From VRUE01 sp963702705 (lineage in GTDB: Bacteria > Actinomycetota > Thermoleophilia > Solirubrobacterales > 70-9): DNA of 64,000 nt. Every line of letters begins with the position of its first letter. The stretch's first letter is position 1. Location of the stretch: positions 806,001 to 870,000 of the forward strand of contig CAVPDR010000002.1 in NCBI GenBank assembly GCA_963702705.1. The letters run 5' to 3'. This document shows, in pieces, positions 35,225-43,860 of the stretch. Under the pieces are notes generated by a model. That model was not told the origin of the DNA, did not search any database, and saw only the letters and a list, made by a program, of their open reading frames with translations. The translations under genes and the position numbers were made by a program.

Positions 35225-36841
35225 TCAGGCGACCGGCTCGCCGACCATCGCCTCGTGCGCGGCCAGCTCGGACCCACCCGGATTGACCGCCGCCTCGGCA
35301 GCCTCCGCACTGATGCCCCTGCGCTTCGAGCGGATCGCCGTGGCACCGACCACGGCGCCGGTCAGCGCCACCGCGCCCGAGACGGTCATCGCGTGGCCGA
35401 GTGCGTAGACGAACGCTTCCTGTCCGGCAGCGATCACTTCCCGCGCCCGCGCGGGCGCCATGCCGTGCAGCGCCGCGCTCGAGCCGCCGCCGAACTGATG
35501 GGCGAGGTCGGAGCGCTGCGCCGCCGAGACGCCGCTGCCGGCGAGCTCGCTGTCGAGCTTGGACTTGATCAGCCCCTGGAAGATCGCTCCCGTGACGGCG
35601 ACCCCCAGGCTGCCGCCGACCATGCGAAACATCGAGAGCACGCCGGAGGCGATCCCGGCCTTCTCAACCGCAACCGCGTTCATTGCGGCGCTGGTCATCG
35701 GCGACATCGTCAGGGCGATGCCGATACCGAGCAGCATGAAGCCAGGCAGCAGGTCGAGGTAGGTGGAGTTGACCGCGATGCCGCTGAAACTGAACAGCGA
35801 GGCGGAGACGATCGCCAGCCCGGCCGCGATCAGCCAGCGCGGACCGAAGCGGTCGGCCATGCGCCCGGCAACCGGCGCCACCAGCACGATCATCAGGGTC
35901 GAGGGGAGGAACCTGACCCCCGCTTCCAGCGGCGAGTAGCCAAGGATGTCCTGCATGTAGAGGGCGAGGAAGAAGAAGACGCCGAGCATCGAGAAGGAGA
36001 CGATCAAGGCGACCACGACCGCGCCGAGGAAGTTGCGATCGGCGAAGAAGCGGAATTCGACCATCGGCACCTTGACCCGCAGCTCGACCGCGACGAAGGC
36101 CGCGAAGCCGCCTGCCGCACCGATCAGCAGGGCGACGATCTCGGTCGATCCCCAACCCCAGTTGTTGCCCTCGACCAGGGCCAGAATCAACGCCGTGAGG
36201 GCACCGGTCAGCACAGCGACCCCGGCGTAGTCGACCTCGCGACCGACCGTGTTGTCGCGCGACTCGCGCACGGCGAAGAGCGAGGCGGCGACGGCGCCGA
36301 TCGCGACCGGGATGTTGAGGTAGAAGATCGCCCGCCAGCTGACGCTCTCGGTGAGGAAGCCACCCAGCACCGGGCCGACCGCGAGCGCCAGGGCCGAGAC
36401 CCCGGCCCACATCCCCATTGCCTTGCCACGCTCGTTGGCGGGGAAAGCGTTGGTGATGATCGAGAGCGTCGCCGGCATCATCAGCGCCGCGCCAACGCCC
36501 TGGACGACGCGGCTGATCACCAGCGAGGTCGCGTCGGGGGCGAGGCCGGCGGTCGCCGAGGAGAGGGCGAAGATCGTGACGCCGAAGAGGAACATGCGGC
36601 GGCGGCCGAAGATGTCGCCGAGCCTGCCGCCCGTCGCCAACAGCACCGCAAAGGAGAGCGTGTAGCCGTTGATCGTCCACTCCAGGCCCGAGATCGAGGC
36701 CCCGAGGTCTTTCTGGATCGACGGCAGGGCGACGTTCACCACCGTGTTGTCGAGCATGATCATGAACAGCGCGAAGCACATCGCGCCCAGCGTCCACCAC
36801 TTGCGGTTGTCGTCGGTGATCAGGTGCCGGTAACGGGTCAT
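35225..36841 (-). CDS. DHA2/EmrB-type 14-TM drug:H+ antiporter
   Basis: The 538-residue protein has the MFS motif A in GGRLGDIFGRRRMFLFG, the antiporter motif C region GVSALALAVGPVLGGFLTES, an N-terminal ALFMIMLDNTVVNVALPSI (DHA2 motif D1) and 14 hydrophobic segments. It probably exports hydrophobic drugs or metabolites. The first gene upstream on the same strand is MarR, as expected for a MarR-controlled exporter. Confidence 0.93.
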   Translation of the reverse strand: MTRYRHLITDDNRKWWTLGAMCFALFMIMLDNTVVNVALPSIQKDLGASISGLEWTINGYTLSFAVLLATGGRLGDIFGRRRMFLFGVTIFALSSATAGLAPDATSLVISRVVQGVGAALMMPATLSIITNAFPANERGKAMGMWAGVSALALAVGPVLGGFLTESVSWRAIFYLNIPVAIGAVAASLFAVRESRDNTVGREVDYAGVAVLTGALTALILALVEGNNWGWGSTEIVALLIGAAGGFAAFVAVELRVKVPMVEFRFFADRNFLGAVVVALIVSFSMLGVFFFLALYMQDILGYSPLEAGVRFLPSTLMIVLVAPVAGRMADRFGPRWLIAAGLAIVSASLFSFSGIAVNSTYLDLLPGFMLLGIGIALTMSPMTSAAMNAVAVEKAGIASGVLSMFRMVGGSLGVAVTGAIFQGLIKSKLDSELAGSGVSAAQRSDLAHQFGGGSSAALHGMAPARAREVIAAGQEAFVYALGHAMTVSGAVALTGAVVGATAIRSKRRGISAEAAEAAVNPGGSELAAHEAMVGEPVA

Positions 36842-36850
36842 AGAGCAACC

Positions 36851-36920
36851 CCGTGTTCACGCACGAATCGCCACGGATTCGAATGACCGGCTGCCACCGT
36901 GACGATTAGTGCGTTCACGG
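36851..36920. repeat. imperfect inverted repeat between marR-like and exporter genes
   Basis: The left arm at 36851-36876 (containing ACGCACGAATCG) and the right arm at 36894-36920 (CGATTAGTGCGTT) pair with a few bulges. It contains the MarR stop and ends 10 bp before the exporter start codon region. GCACGAATCG resembles arms at 8860 and 28293. A terminator/attenuator role between the two genes is possible. Confidence 0.5.
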
Positions 36921-37451
36921 TCCTACCTCCTTCAGGTGTTCGTAAGCCTCCGCGATGTCCTCGCGGTCCATCAGCGAGTCGACCGCGGCATCGAGCTTGC
37001 GCCGCTGCGCGGCGGTGAGGCTGGCGGCGAACGTCTCCATCCCGGCCTGGCGCACGACGACGAGGGTGTCGACGATCTGCTTGCCTTTGGCCGTGATCGC
37101 GACGCGACGCACGCGCCGGTCCTCCGGGTCCTCGACCCGGGTCGCGAGCCGCTTCTTGACCAGGCCGTCGACGGCCCGGCTCATCGAGGGCACGGAGACG
37201 CCCAGCGCCTCGGCCAGGTCGCCGACCTGGCGCGCCTCGGTCTCCTCGCCCAGCCCACCCAGCTCCAGGAGGGTCTTGGACTGGGTCATCGAGAGGCCGC
37301 TCTCCTCGATCACCCGCAGCAGGTTGCCGCGGTCGTAGAGGAAGAGGTGTCGCAGCAGGGCGCTGATCCGCGCCGCGGTCTCCTGCGCCTCTGGACTGGC
37401 CTCCGGGGAAGCCACCTCGTTGACGAGCGCCGCTATGTCACTCGCTTGCAT
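36915..37451 (-). CDS. MarR family transcriptional regulator
   Basis: A 178-residue winged helix protein: LSMTQSKTLLELG, VGDLAEALGVSVPSMSRAVDGLVKKRLATR (recognition helix), DPEDRRVRRVAITAKGKQIVD (wing). It is upstream of the DHA2 exporter on the same strand, and a cluster of CAACTA half-sites precedes its start, fitting autoregulation and exporter control. Confidence 0.92.
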   Translation of the reverse strand: MQASDIAALVNEVASPEASPEAQETAARISALLRHLFLYDRGNLLRVIEESGLSMTQSKTLLELGGLGEETEARQVGDLAEALGVSVPSMSRAVDGLVKKRLATRVEDPEDRRVRRVAITAKGKQIVDTLVVVRQAGMETFAASLTAAQRRKLDAAVDSLMDREDIAEAYEHLKEVGP

Positions 37452-37499
37452 GCAACTAATAGTTGCACATTGACAACTATTTCTTCAAGGGAATAGTTG
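37451..37499. promoter_or_regulatory. MarR operator cluster: palindromes with CAACTA half-sites
   Basis: TGCAACTAATAGTTGCA (37451-37467) is an 8+1+8 palindrome overlapping the marR start; CAACTATT (37474-37481) and AATAGTTG (37492-37499) form a second, wider inverted pair. Four CAACTA half-sites in 49 bp are typical of MarR autoregulatory regions. TTGACA at 37470-37475 on the plus strand may be a -35 box with no clear plus gene downstream. Confidence 0.7.
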
Positions 37500-37535
37500 C
37501 TCGTGTGACGACAATCACGCGGCGCACCTGCCGGG

Positions 37536-38657
37536 CTACTTGTAGATCGCGATCGGCACGATCACCGCGCCGCGCCTGGCGATCTCGGTCTGTTCGGTGA
37601 GGGCTTCGATCGCCCAGACGCGGGCGTGGCGGATCGCCCTTTCCCGCTGCTGCGCCGTCGAGGTCTTCGAGCGCAGCTTCTTCGTGCACTTCGGGTCCGT
37701 CCTGCAGAGCAACATCAGCGGCGCCCTTGCGAGCGGCTGCTCCCAGGTCTCCACCGTCGGCGAATCGACGTAGGCGGGCATGTGCTTGTCGCCGTGCTCG
37801 GGAAAGATCCTGACGATCTTGCCGACGACGGTGAATTCGCCGCCGCCGAACTTGATCAGGCTGCGCTCCTTCGTGATCAGTTGGGCATCCATCGGCATCA
37901 GGTACTCGACGTGCTTTTCGGCTTCGACCTTCTTTTCGGCGCGGCGCTCGGCGCGGCGCAGGGCCGGGCTCAGCACTTCGCCGCCGCCGCCTTCGACAAG
38001 CGGAGGTCTGGCTCGATTCCCCGGGTGCCCGATCGCCGGGCGCAGGGCGAAGACGACGCGGGGGTCTTTCCCGACCTCATCCCGGAAACGCCGGGCGGCC
38101 TCCCTTTCCCGCCGCACCCGCTCCCGCTTCGCCGCGCCGTCACGGGGCAGGGGGAACAGGGTCGAGAGGGTCCTGTGCTCGCGAACCGCCAGGTACGGGT
38201 TCAGGTAGACGGGCGGGCTCAGCGCATGCGTGCGGAAGGTGACGAACTGCCCCTCGGTCAGGTCTCGGACCTGGCGGTGGAAGTACGGCAGCCCGATCTT
38301 CGTCAGGCTGCCGCCTTCGAGCTTGGAGAGAAGTTCGATGTAGTTGCCGGCGGCGGTGGGCGTGATCGTCCTCGAGAGCGACTGCTCCTGCGCGGAGGTG
38401 GCGCCGAGTTCCAGCGCGCCCTCGACCGCCACCTTGCCGCTCTGGCTGTTGGAGATCTTGCGGCTGAGCTGCTCGCTGGTGAAGGTGCCGCCGTCGAACT
38501 GGGCCAGATAGGCAAGCACCCGGGCACCGTCCAGGTAAAGGAATTCGGCAGGGCCGTCGGCGGGGAACGCCGGCTGCCGCGGCTCGGTCGAGAAGGCGCC
38601 GGGCAGAACCAGCGCCAGGCCCGCCGCGGCCGCCGCTATCGCGACCGCCTTCAACAA
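37536..38657 (-). CDS. secreted/lipid-anchored protein resembling DUF6414, unknown function
   Basis: A 373-residue protein with an N-terminal hydrophobic signal (AVAIAAAAAGLALVLPGAF). The segment FLYLDGARVLAYLAQFDGG with TFTSEQLSRK and later ALELGATSAQEQSLSRTITPTAAGNYIELLSKLEGG resembles DUF6414-type proteins, which have that LYLD...YLAQ start. The middle is rich in Arg/Glu (about residues 175-245), probably helical. The start is TTG. No activity can be assigned. Confidence 0.6.
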   Translation of the reverse strand: MLKAVAIAAAAAGLALVLPGAFSTEPRQPAFPADGPAEFLYLDGARVLAYLAQFDGGTFTSEQLSRKISNSQSGKVAVEGALELGATSAQEQSLSRTITPTAAGNYIELLSKLEGGSLTKIGLPYFHRQVRDLTEGQFVTFRTHALSPPVYLNPYLAVREHRTLSTLFPLPRDGAAKRERVRREREAARRFRDEVGKDPRVVFALRPAIGHPGNRARPPLVEGGGGEVLSPALRRAERRAEKKVEAEKHVEYLMPMDAQLITKERSLIKFGGGEFTVVGKIVRIFPEHGDKHMPAYVDSPTVETWEQPLARAPLMLLCRTDPKCTKKLRSKTSTAQQRERAIRHARVWAIEALTEQTEIARRGAVIVPIAIYK

Positions 38658-38667
38658 TTGCGCTTTC

Positions 38668-38695
38668 TTAACACTGATAAGTAGAGAAATATAGC
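38668..38695 (+). promoter_or_regulatory. candidate sigma70-like promoter for bioA
   Basis: TTAACA (38668-38673) and TATAGC (38690-38695) are spaced by 16 bp, 77 bp before bioA, in an AT-rich stretch unusual for this window. No BioR or BirA-type operator is recognisable. Confidence 0.35.
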
Positions 38696-38772
38696 TTCAA
38701 ATATTTAGGTAGCCAGGTGGTCGAGCCGTCTCGGTTCCGGCCGAGGCCGCATCTAAGGTCGCTCGGACACGG

Positions 38773-40083
38773 ATGGCCGTTGACCACGCTCAGCTCGATC
38801 GGGACCACGTCTGGCACCCGTTCACCCAGCAGCAGGCCTGGTGCGAGGAAGAGCCGCTGCTGATCGAACGCGGCGAGGGCTCCTACCTGATCGACGAGGA
38901 GGGCAGGCGCTACATCGACGGTGTCTCCTCGCTCTGGTGCAACGTGCACGGCCATCGCCACGCCGGGATCGACGCCGCGGTCAGCGACCAGCTCGACAAG
39001 GTCGCCCACACGACGATGCTCGGCCTCTCCCACCCCGCCGCCGCCGGGCTGGCGGGCCGCCTGGTCGACCTCGCGCCGGCCGGCCTCTCGCGCGTCTTCT
39101 ACTCCGAGTCGGGTTCGACCGCGACGGAGATCGCGCTGAAGATGGCCTTCCAGTACCAGCAGCAACGCGGCGGCCAGCACGCACGGCGCACCTCGTTCGT
39201 TCACCTGCGCGACTCCTACCACGGCGACACGATCGGCTCGGTCTCGGTCGGCGGCATCGATCTCTTCCACTCGACCTACCGGCCACTGCTGTTCAAGACC
39301 CACCCGGCGGAGCCGGGCGACGCGGCCGACCTCGAGCGCATCCTCTCGATGCACGAAGAGGAGATCGCCGCGGTCATCGTCGAGCCCCTGGTCCAGGGCG
39401 CCGCCGGCATGCTGACCCACCCGCCCGGCTATCTGCGGGCGGTTCGCGAGCTCTGCGACCGCTTCGGCGTGCTGCTGATCTGCGACGAGGTGGCAACGGG
39501 CTTCGGCCGCACCGGCAGGATGTTCGCCTGCGAGCACGAGGGCGTCGCGCCCGACCTGCTCTGCCTGGCGAAGGGCCTGACCGGCGGCTACCTGCCGTTG
39601 GCGGCGACGCTGGCCACCGAGCGGATCTACGAGGGCTTCCTCGGCACCCCCGAGGAGTACCGCACCTTCTTCCACGGCCACACCTACACCGGCAACCCGC
39701 TCGCCTGCGTCGCCGCCCTCGCCAGCCTCGACGCCTTCGAGCAGGAGCGCACGATCGGGGCCCTGCAGCCAAAGATCGAGCTGCTCTGGGAGCTGCTGGC
39801 GAAGGTCGAGGCGATGCCCGAGGTGACCGAGGTGCGCGGACGCGGCGTCATGGTCGGAATCGACCTCGGCGAGCACGACCCGGCCCTGCGCCTCGGCCAC
39901 CGCATCACCCTCGAGGCCCGCGAGCGCGGCGCGATCATCCGCCCCCTCAGCGACGTGGTCATCCTGATGCCGCCGCTCTCGATCTCGGAGGGCGAGCTGC
40001 GCAGCCTGGTCGCGATCACCGCCGACTCGATCCGCGCCGCCTGCGCCGCGATCCGGCCGGCCCAGCTCGCGCAAGCCGCCTGA
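38773..40083 (+). CDS. bioA: adenosylmethionine-8-amino-7-oxononanoate aminotransferase
   Basis: A 436-residue class III aminotransferase that makes 7,8-diaminononanoate from BioF product. HVWHPFTQQQAW is the BioA N-terminal signature; YSESGSTATEIALKMA, RDSYHGDTIGSVSVGG, ICDEVATGFGRTG and LAKGLTGGYLPLA (PLP Lys) follow. It is 4.3 kb from bioBFD, separated by four minus-strand genes. Confidence 0.95.
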   Translation: MAVDHAQLDRDHVWHPFTQQQAWCEEEPLLIERGEGSYLIDEEGRRYIDGVSSLWCNVHGHRHAGIDAAVSDQLDKVAHTTMLGLSHPAAAGLAGRLVDLAPAGLSRVFYSESGSTATEIALKMAFQYQQQRGGQHARRTSFVHLRDSYHGDTIGSVSVGGIDLFHSTYRPLLFKTHPAEPGDAADLERILSMHEEEIAAVIVEPLVQGAAGMLTHPPGYLRAVRELCDRFGVLLICDEVATGFGRTGRMFACEHEGVAPDLLCLAKGLTGGYLPLAATLATERIYEGFLGTPEEYRTFFHGHTYTGNPLACVAALASLDAFEQERTIGALQPKIELLWELLAKVEAMPEVTEVRGRGVMVGIDLGEHDPALRLGHRITLEARERGAIIRPLSDVVILMPPLSISEGELRSLVAITADSIRAACAAIRPAQLAQAA

Positions 40084-40100
40084 TTCGTCTGTGACGAATC
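40082..40100. terminator. short perfect hairpin after bioA
   Basis: GATTCGTC (40082-40089) and GACGAATC (40093-40100) form an 8 bp stem with a TGT loop, starting at the bioA stop. A second hairpin follows at 40105-40127. They probably terminate bioA transcription, and the second overlaps the ECF sigma start. Confidence 0.55.
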
Positions 40101-40104
40101 GGCG

Positions 40105-40127
40105 TCACGCCCGTAGTAAGGGCGTGA
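40105..40127. promoter_or_regulatory. second hairpin overlapping the ECF sigma start
   Basis: TCACGCCC (40105-40112) pairs with GGGCGTGA (40120-40127), loop GTAGTAA. The right arm contains the GTG start codon (40124-40126) of the ECF sigma factor, so folding could block initiation. Confidence 0.5.
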
Positions 40128-40648
40128 GTGACACTCTCGTCGCAGCGGCCACCGACGCTCCAGGCGAGCAAGATCTCTGCTTCGACGATCTCTACCGCTC
40201 CAGCCGCGACGACGTCTACGCCTATGCCGCCGGCCTCTTGCGCGACCGGGCCGCGGCCGAGGACGTCACCGCAACCGCCTTCGAGCGCGCCTACCGCAAG
40301 CGCCGGCGCTTCGACCCGAGCCGCGGCAACGGGCGCGCCTGGCTCTTCGGCATCGCCCGCAACGCCGCGCTCGATGAGCTGCGTCGGCGCGGGAAGCAGG
40401 CGGAGCTCGTCTCCGACCCGATCGACGCGGCCAGCCTCGACACAGAGCGCAGCGAGCAGCGCCTCGTCCTGGTCGCGGCCCTGGCCAAGCTCGACCCACG
40501 CGAGCGCGAGCTGATCGCGCTCAAGTTCTTCGCCGGCCTTGCCAACGCCGAGATCGCCACCGTACTGGCGATAAGCGAGTCAAACGCGGGCACGAAGCTG
40601 CACCGCGCCGTCAACAAGCTGAGGGAGGTCTGCGATGGAGCGCTCTAG
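40124..40648 (+). CDS. ECF-type RNA polymerase sigma factor
   Basis: A 174-residue ECF sigma: region 2 (FDDLYRSSRDDVYAYAAGLL, DRAAAEDVTATAFERAYRK, GNGRAWLFGIARNAALDELRRR) and region 4 (ALAKLDPRERELIALKFFAGL, EIATVLAISESNAGTKLHRAVNKLREV). The GTG at 40124 gives the family N-terminus; an earlier in-frame GTG at 40091 lies within the bioA terminator hairpin. It overlaps the DUF4349 gene by 14 bp, suggesting the latter is its regulator. Confidence 0.9.
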   Translation: MSDTLVAAATDAPGEQDLCFDDLYRSSRDDVYAYAAGLLRDRAAAEDVTATAFERAYRKRRRFDPSRGNGRAWLFGIARNAALDELRRRGKQAELVSDPIDAASLDTERSEQRLVLVAALAKLDPRERELIALKFFAGLANAEIATVLAISESNAGTKLHRAVNKLREVCDGAL

Positions 40649-41789
40649 GGAGTACGAGGACGTGGCCGTCGCCTTGGCGGAGGTGCGACCGGCCCCACGG
40701 GACGAGTTCGCGGCAGAGCTGGACGAGCGGGTGGCAGCGGGATTCCCGCGGCGCTCGCGCTTTGGCCGCTTTTCCACGGCCGGGCTCGCAGACCGGATCG
40801 GGGCGCGCTCGCCAATGCGGCTGTCATTCGCCGTCGCAGCCGTGGCCCTGGTCGCGATCGCCGTCGTAACGGCAATCATCGCGAACTCGGGCCCGGAATC
40901 GAGACCAATTGCGATCGATTCGGGGCCGACGACGCCACGCCCGAGCGGGCAGGGCTCCAAGGGCGCCCCTCAGGTCGCCACGCCCGAATCATCCGGGGGC
41001 GTGCAGTACTCCGAAATCATTCCGTTCGCTGCCGCAGCCGGATCGTCCGGCTCCGGCCGAACAGTCAGCCCCCCTGCGGTCGACTCATCTGAGGCTGGAA
41101 GCCTCGCCAATCTCTCCCACCACCGCGAGATCGAACGCTCCGCCGAGATCGGCCTGCTCGCCGACCCCGCCGACGTCGCCGATGACTCGGCGAAGGTCTT
41201 CCGCGCCGTCCACGACGCCCACGGCATCGTCCTGCACTCGACCACGACCGCGGGAAGGCACGCCGGGGCGAACTTCGACCTGCTGATCCCCAGCGCCAGG
41301 CTCGGCGACGCGCTCGCCGCCTTCTCGGCGATCGACGAGGTCAGCAGCCGCCACGAGGCCACCGCCGACATCACCGCCCCCACGGTTGCCCTCGGCGAAC
41401 AGCTGCAGGACTCCCAAGCCAAAATCGACGGGCTCCTTGCCCAACTCGCCGGTGCGGAAACCGAAGCCGAAAGCGAAGCGATCGGCTTCCAGCTCCACGC
41501 CGAGCGCCAGCACGCTGCGCAACTGCGCGCCCGCCTTGCTCAGCTGCAGCGGCGAACCACTTACTCGCGGGTCTCCGTTCGAATCGAAAGCGGAGCCTCA
41601 ACGGACTCCGGCGGCGCCTGGGGGATCGACGACGCCTTCGGCGACGCGGGACACATCCTCGGCGTCGCCGCTGGCGTCACCGTGGTCGGCCTCGCCATCG
41701 TCGCCCCCCTTCTCCTGATCGCCCTGCTGGCCTGGCTCGTCCGCCGCCTCTTGCTGCGCACCCGCCGCGAGCGGGCACTCGACGCGTAG
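40635..41789 (+). CDS. DUF4349 membrane protein, likely partner of the ECF sigma factor
   Basis: A 384-residue protein with an N-terminal soluble region (possible sigma-binding), a membrane segment at 60-78 (FAVAAVALVAIAVVTAIIA), an extracellular DUF4349 domain (IERSAEIGLLADPADVADDSAKVF, HEATADITAPTVALGEQLQ, coiled coil AKIDGLLAQLAGAETEAESEAI) and a second segment near 340-367. DUF4349 proteins often sit next to ECF sigmas. The overlap with the sigma gene supports an anti-sigma role (inference). Confidence 0.85.
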   Translation: MERSREYEDVAVALAEVRPAPRDEFAAELDERVAAGFPRRSRFGRFSTAGLADRIGARSPMRLSFAVAAVALVAIAVVTAIIANSGPESRPIAIDSGPTTPRPSGQGSKGAPQVATPESSGGVQYSEIIPFAAAAGSSGSGRTVSPPAVDSSEAGSLANLSHHREIERSAEIGLLADPADVADDSAKVFRAVHDAHGIVLHSTTTAGRHAGANFDLLIPSARLGDALAAFSAIDEVSSRHEATADITAPTVALGEQLQDSQAKIDGLLAQLAGAETEAESEAIGFQLHAERQHAAQLRARLAQLQRRTTYSRVSVRIESGASTDSGGAWGIDDAFGDAGHILGVAAGVTVVGLAIVAPLLLIALLAWLVRRLLLRTRRERALDA

Positions 41790-41825
41790 CCGACATTGAC
41801 TACCCCACAGCTGGGTGAATGTCGG
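41790..41825. terminator. hairpin terminator after the DUF4349 gene
   Basis: CCGACATT (41790-41797) pairs with AATGTCGG (41818-41825) and ACCC/GGGT continues inside. It follows the DUF4349 stop directly and overlaps the first ATG of the NUDIX frame, supporting the GTG 41849 start for that gene. Confidence 0.6.
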
Positions 41826-41848
41826 ATGCGCGCCGATATGGTGGCTCG

Positions 41849-42493
41849 GTGGCCGAGGAGCGACAGCGCGGACCCGCGGAGGCGCCGAATCTCGGCACGC
41901 CGTCGGAGCCGCGGCCGGCCGCCTCGGTGGTGCTCTTGCGGCGCGGCGGCAGGCACGCCGACCGGGTGCTCGAGGTGCTGCTGCTGAAGCGGACCGGCGA
42001 GGCACGGTTTATGCCCAACGTCTGGGTCTTCCCCGGAGGCGCCGTCGACGGCGCCGACGGCGAGGACGAAGAGCGCTTCAAAGCCTGCGCCGTGCGCGAG
42101 CTGGAGGAGGAGGCGGGGATCGCCCTGCCCGCCGAGGAGGAGCTGGTGCTGTTCTCGCGCTGGATCACCCCGGAGGTCATCTCGCGGCGCTTCGACGCCT
42201 GGTTCTTCCTCGCACTCGCCCCCGCCCACACCCCGCCCAAGCCAGACGGAGTCGAGACCGTCGACGCCAGCTGGTTCGAGCCGGCAAAGGCGTTGGCGGC
42301 ACAGAGCGCCGGCGAGCTGTCACTCGCCTTCCCCACGATCAAGCAGCTCGAGTCGCTACTCCCGTTCGCCACCTCCGACGAGGCGCTGGCCGCCCACCGT
42401 GGATGCACCGTCGAGCCGATCCTGCCCAAGGTGATCGGCACCCCCGAGAGCAACCGTGTCGTCCTCCCCGGCGACCCGGACTACCCGGCCTGA
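41849..42493 (+). CDS. NUDIX hydrolase family protein
   Basis: The 214-residue protein has ASVVLLRRGG, LLLKRTGEARFMPNVWVFPGGAVDG and a Nudix helix FKACAVRELEEEAGI with the catalytic REXXEE. The box is extended by about five residues (DGEDEE) between the GG loop and the helix. Homologues are often CoA pyrophosphatases or NUDT7/8/19-like. ATG 41819 in frame lies within a hairpin, so GTG 41849 (VAEERQRG) is preferred. Confidence 0.82.
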   Translation: MAEERQRGPAEAPNLGTPSEPRPAASVVLLRRGGRHADRVLEVLLLKRTGEARFMPNVWVFPGGAVDGADGEDEERFKACAVRELEEEAGIALPAEEELVLFSRWITPEVISRRFDAWFFLALAPAHTPPKPDGVETVDASWFEPAKALAAQSAGELSLAFPTIKQLESLLPFATSDEALAAHRGCTVEPILPKVIGTPESNRVVLPGDPDYPA

Positions 42494-42496
42494 GAC

Positions 42497-43168
42497 TTAG
42501 GAGGCCGGAAAAGGCCCGAGGCCTGCGTGCCAGGGCCCGGGCGGGTAGGTGTGGATGCCGCTCTCGTCCATCTCGCCCTGGAGCCGCTTGAACAGCTGCC
42601 CGGCGTTCCTCAGTACCGCTTTCAGTTCCTCCTCGCCACGATCCTTCAGCCGCCAGAGGAACCAGAGCTGGCGGTCGTTGATGCCGAAGTCAACCTCACC
42701 GGTCATCGTCGTCGTCCAGGCGAGGAAGCCGGGACTGAACAGCTCGCGCAGCGCGACCGGGTCGTACTCGCGCGGCACCGTCGCCTGGAAGCGTCTGTTG
42801 AAGTCGATCGACTCGAACTCGACCTTGCGGGCGAAGCGCTTGGTCGCCACCTCGTGGCCCTCGATCGACTCGACGTTGAAGGCCGGAACCACCTGGGCGA
42901 GGTCCGGCATGTGCGCCTTGGCGAGAATCGCGGTCGGCAGCACCGCCTTGCCGAAGAGGCCGCCGACTTCCTTCTCGTCGGCGTCGCAGGAAGCCCCCCA
43001 AAAGCCCTCGGCGAGCTGACCGGTGAGGCGATTGGTGCCGCCAACGCAGAGTGCCACCGGTGCGTCGACGGAATTGATCCCGCCGACCGGCTCGTATTTC
43101 AGCTCATGCCGCTCGCCATACCCGGCGACCGTCGCGGCCCACTCCTGCGCTTCCTGCTTGGCTCCCAT
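42497..43168 (-). CDS. conserved hypothetical protein next to LemA
   Basis: A 223-residue soluble alpha/beta protein with no signal peptide. Segments WGASCDADEKEVGGLFGKAVLPTA, ESIEGHEVATKRFARKVEFE, VPREYDPVALRELFSPGFLAW and QLWFLWRLKDRG suggest a single domain with an interaction surface rather than an enzyme; no catalytic motif is obvious. I do not recognise the family with certainty; it may relate to DUF3137-type proteins that accompany LemA. It is divergent from lemA, 105 bp apart. Confidence 0.65.
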   Translation of the reverse strand: MGAKQEAQEWAATVAGYGERHELKYEPVGGINSVDAPVALCVGGTNRLTGQLAEGFWGASCDADEKEVGGLFGKAVLPTAILAKAHMPDLAQVVPAFNVESIEGHEVATKRFARKVEFESIDFNRRFQATVPREYDPVALRELFSPGFLAWTTTMTGEVDFGINDRQLWFLWRLKDRGEEELKAVLRNAGQLFKRLQGEMDESGIHTYPPGPWHAGLGPFPAS

Positions 43169-43198
43169 GAGGCGCCGATCCTAAGCCCCCGCCCCCCG

Positions 43199-43245
43199 AA
43201 CTGCATCAAATTTCCAATCCAGGAGATAGAGAATTTGATGCAGTT
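43199..43245. repeat. palindrome with 14 bp perfect arms between hypothetical gene and lemA
   Basis: AACTGCATCAAATT (43199-43212) pairs perfectly with AATTTGATGCAGTT (43232-43245), 19 bp centre. It lies in the divergent promoter region of the hypothetical gene and lemA, so it may be an operator shared by both. Confidence 0.6.
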
Positions 43246-43273
43246 GGCCGGTGAGCCAGTTAGGATGGGCGCA

Positions 43274-43840
43274 ATGACTATCGCCATCATCGTGGTCGTC
43301 GCGATCATCGTCATCGCGGTCCTCTACTACATCGCCAAGCGCAACTCGATCATCGCTTCCCGCAACCGGGTCGATGAGTCGTGGAGCGGAATCGACGTCC
43401 AGCTGAAGCGACGTCACGACCTCGTGCCGAATCTGGTCGAGACGGTCAAGGGCTATGCCGAGCACGAGAGCCAGACCTTCGAGAAGACGACCCAGGCCCG
43501 CGCCGAGGCGATGGCCGCGCAGAGCGTCGAGGAAACGGCCAAGGCCGAGCAGAAGCTGACCCAGGCGCTGGCTGACGTCAGGGCCGTCGCCGAGAACTAC
43601 CCGACCCTGCGCGCGACCGAGAACTTCCAACAGCTCAGCCGCAACCTCTCCGAGCTCGAGGACGAGATCCAGGCCTCGCGACGGATCTACAACTCCAACG
43701 TGCAGTCCTACAACACCGACATCCAGCAGTTCCCGGGCTCGATCATCGCCAACCAGGGTGGCTTCACCAAACGCGAGTACTTCGAGATCGAGGACCCCGG
43801 CGATCGCGAGCCGGTCTCGGTCAGCTTCAGCAAAGACTGA
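43274..43840 (+). CDS. lemA: LemA family protein
   Basis: A 188-residue protein with an N-terminal membrane anchor (IAIIVVVAIIVIAVLYYIAKRN) and the LemA helical domain: RVDESWSGIDVQLKRRHDLVPNLVETVKGYA, ADVRAVAENYPTLRATENFQQLSRNLSELEDEI. Function not known; extracellular or periplasmic helical bundle. ATG 43274 follows AGGA; ATG 43265 is an alternative. Confidence 0.92.
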   Translation: MTIAIIVVVAIIVIAVLYYIAKRNSIIASRNRVDESWSGIDVQLKRRHDLVPNLVETVKGYAEHESQTFEKTTQARAEAMAAQSVEETAKAEQKLTQALADVRAVAENYPTLRATENFQQLSRNLSELEDEIQASRRIYNSNVQSYNTDIQQFPGSIIANQGGFTKREYFEIEDPGDREPVSVSFSKD

Positions 43841-43860
43841 GCGCTGTCTAAGCTTTTTCC

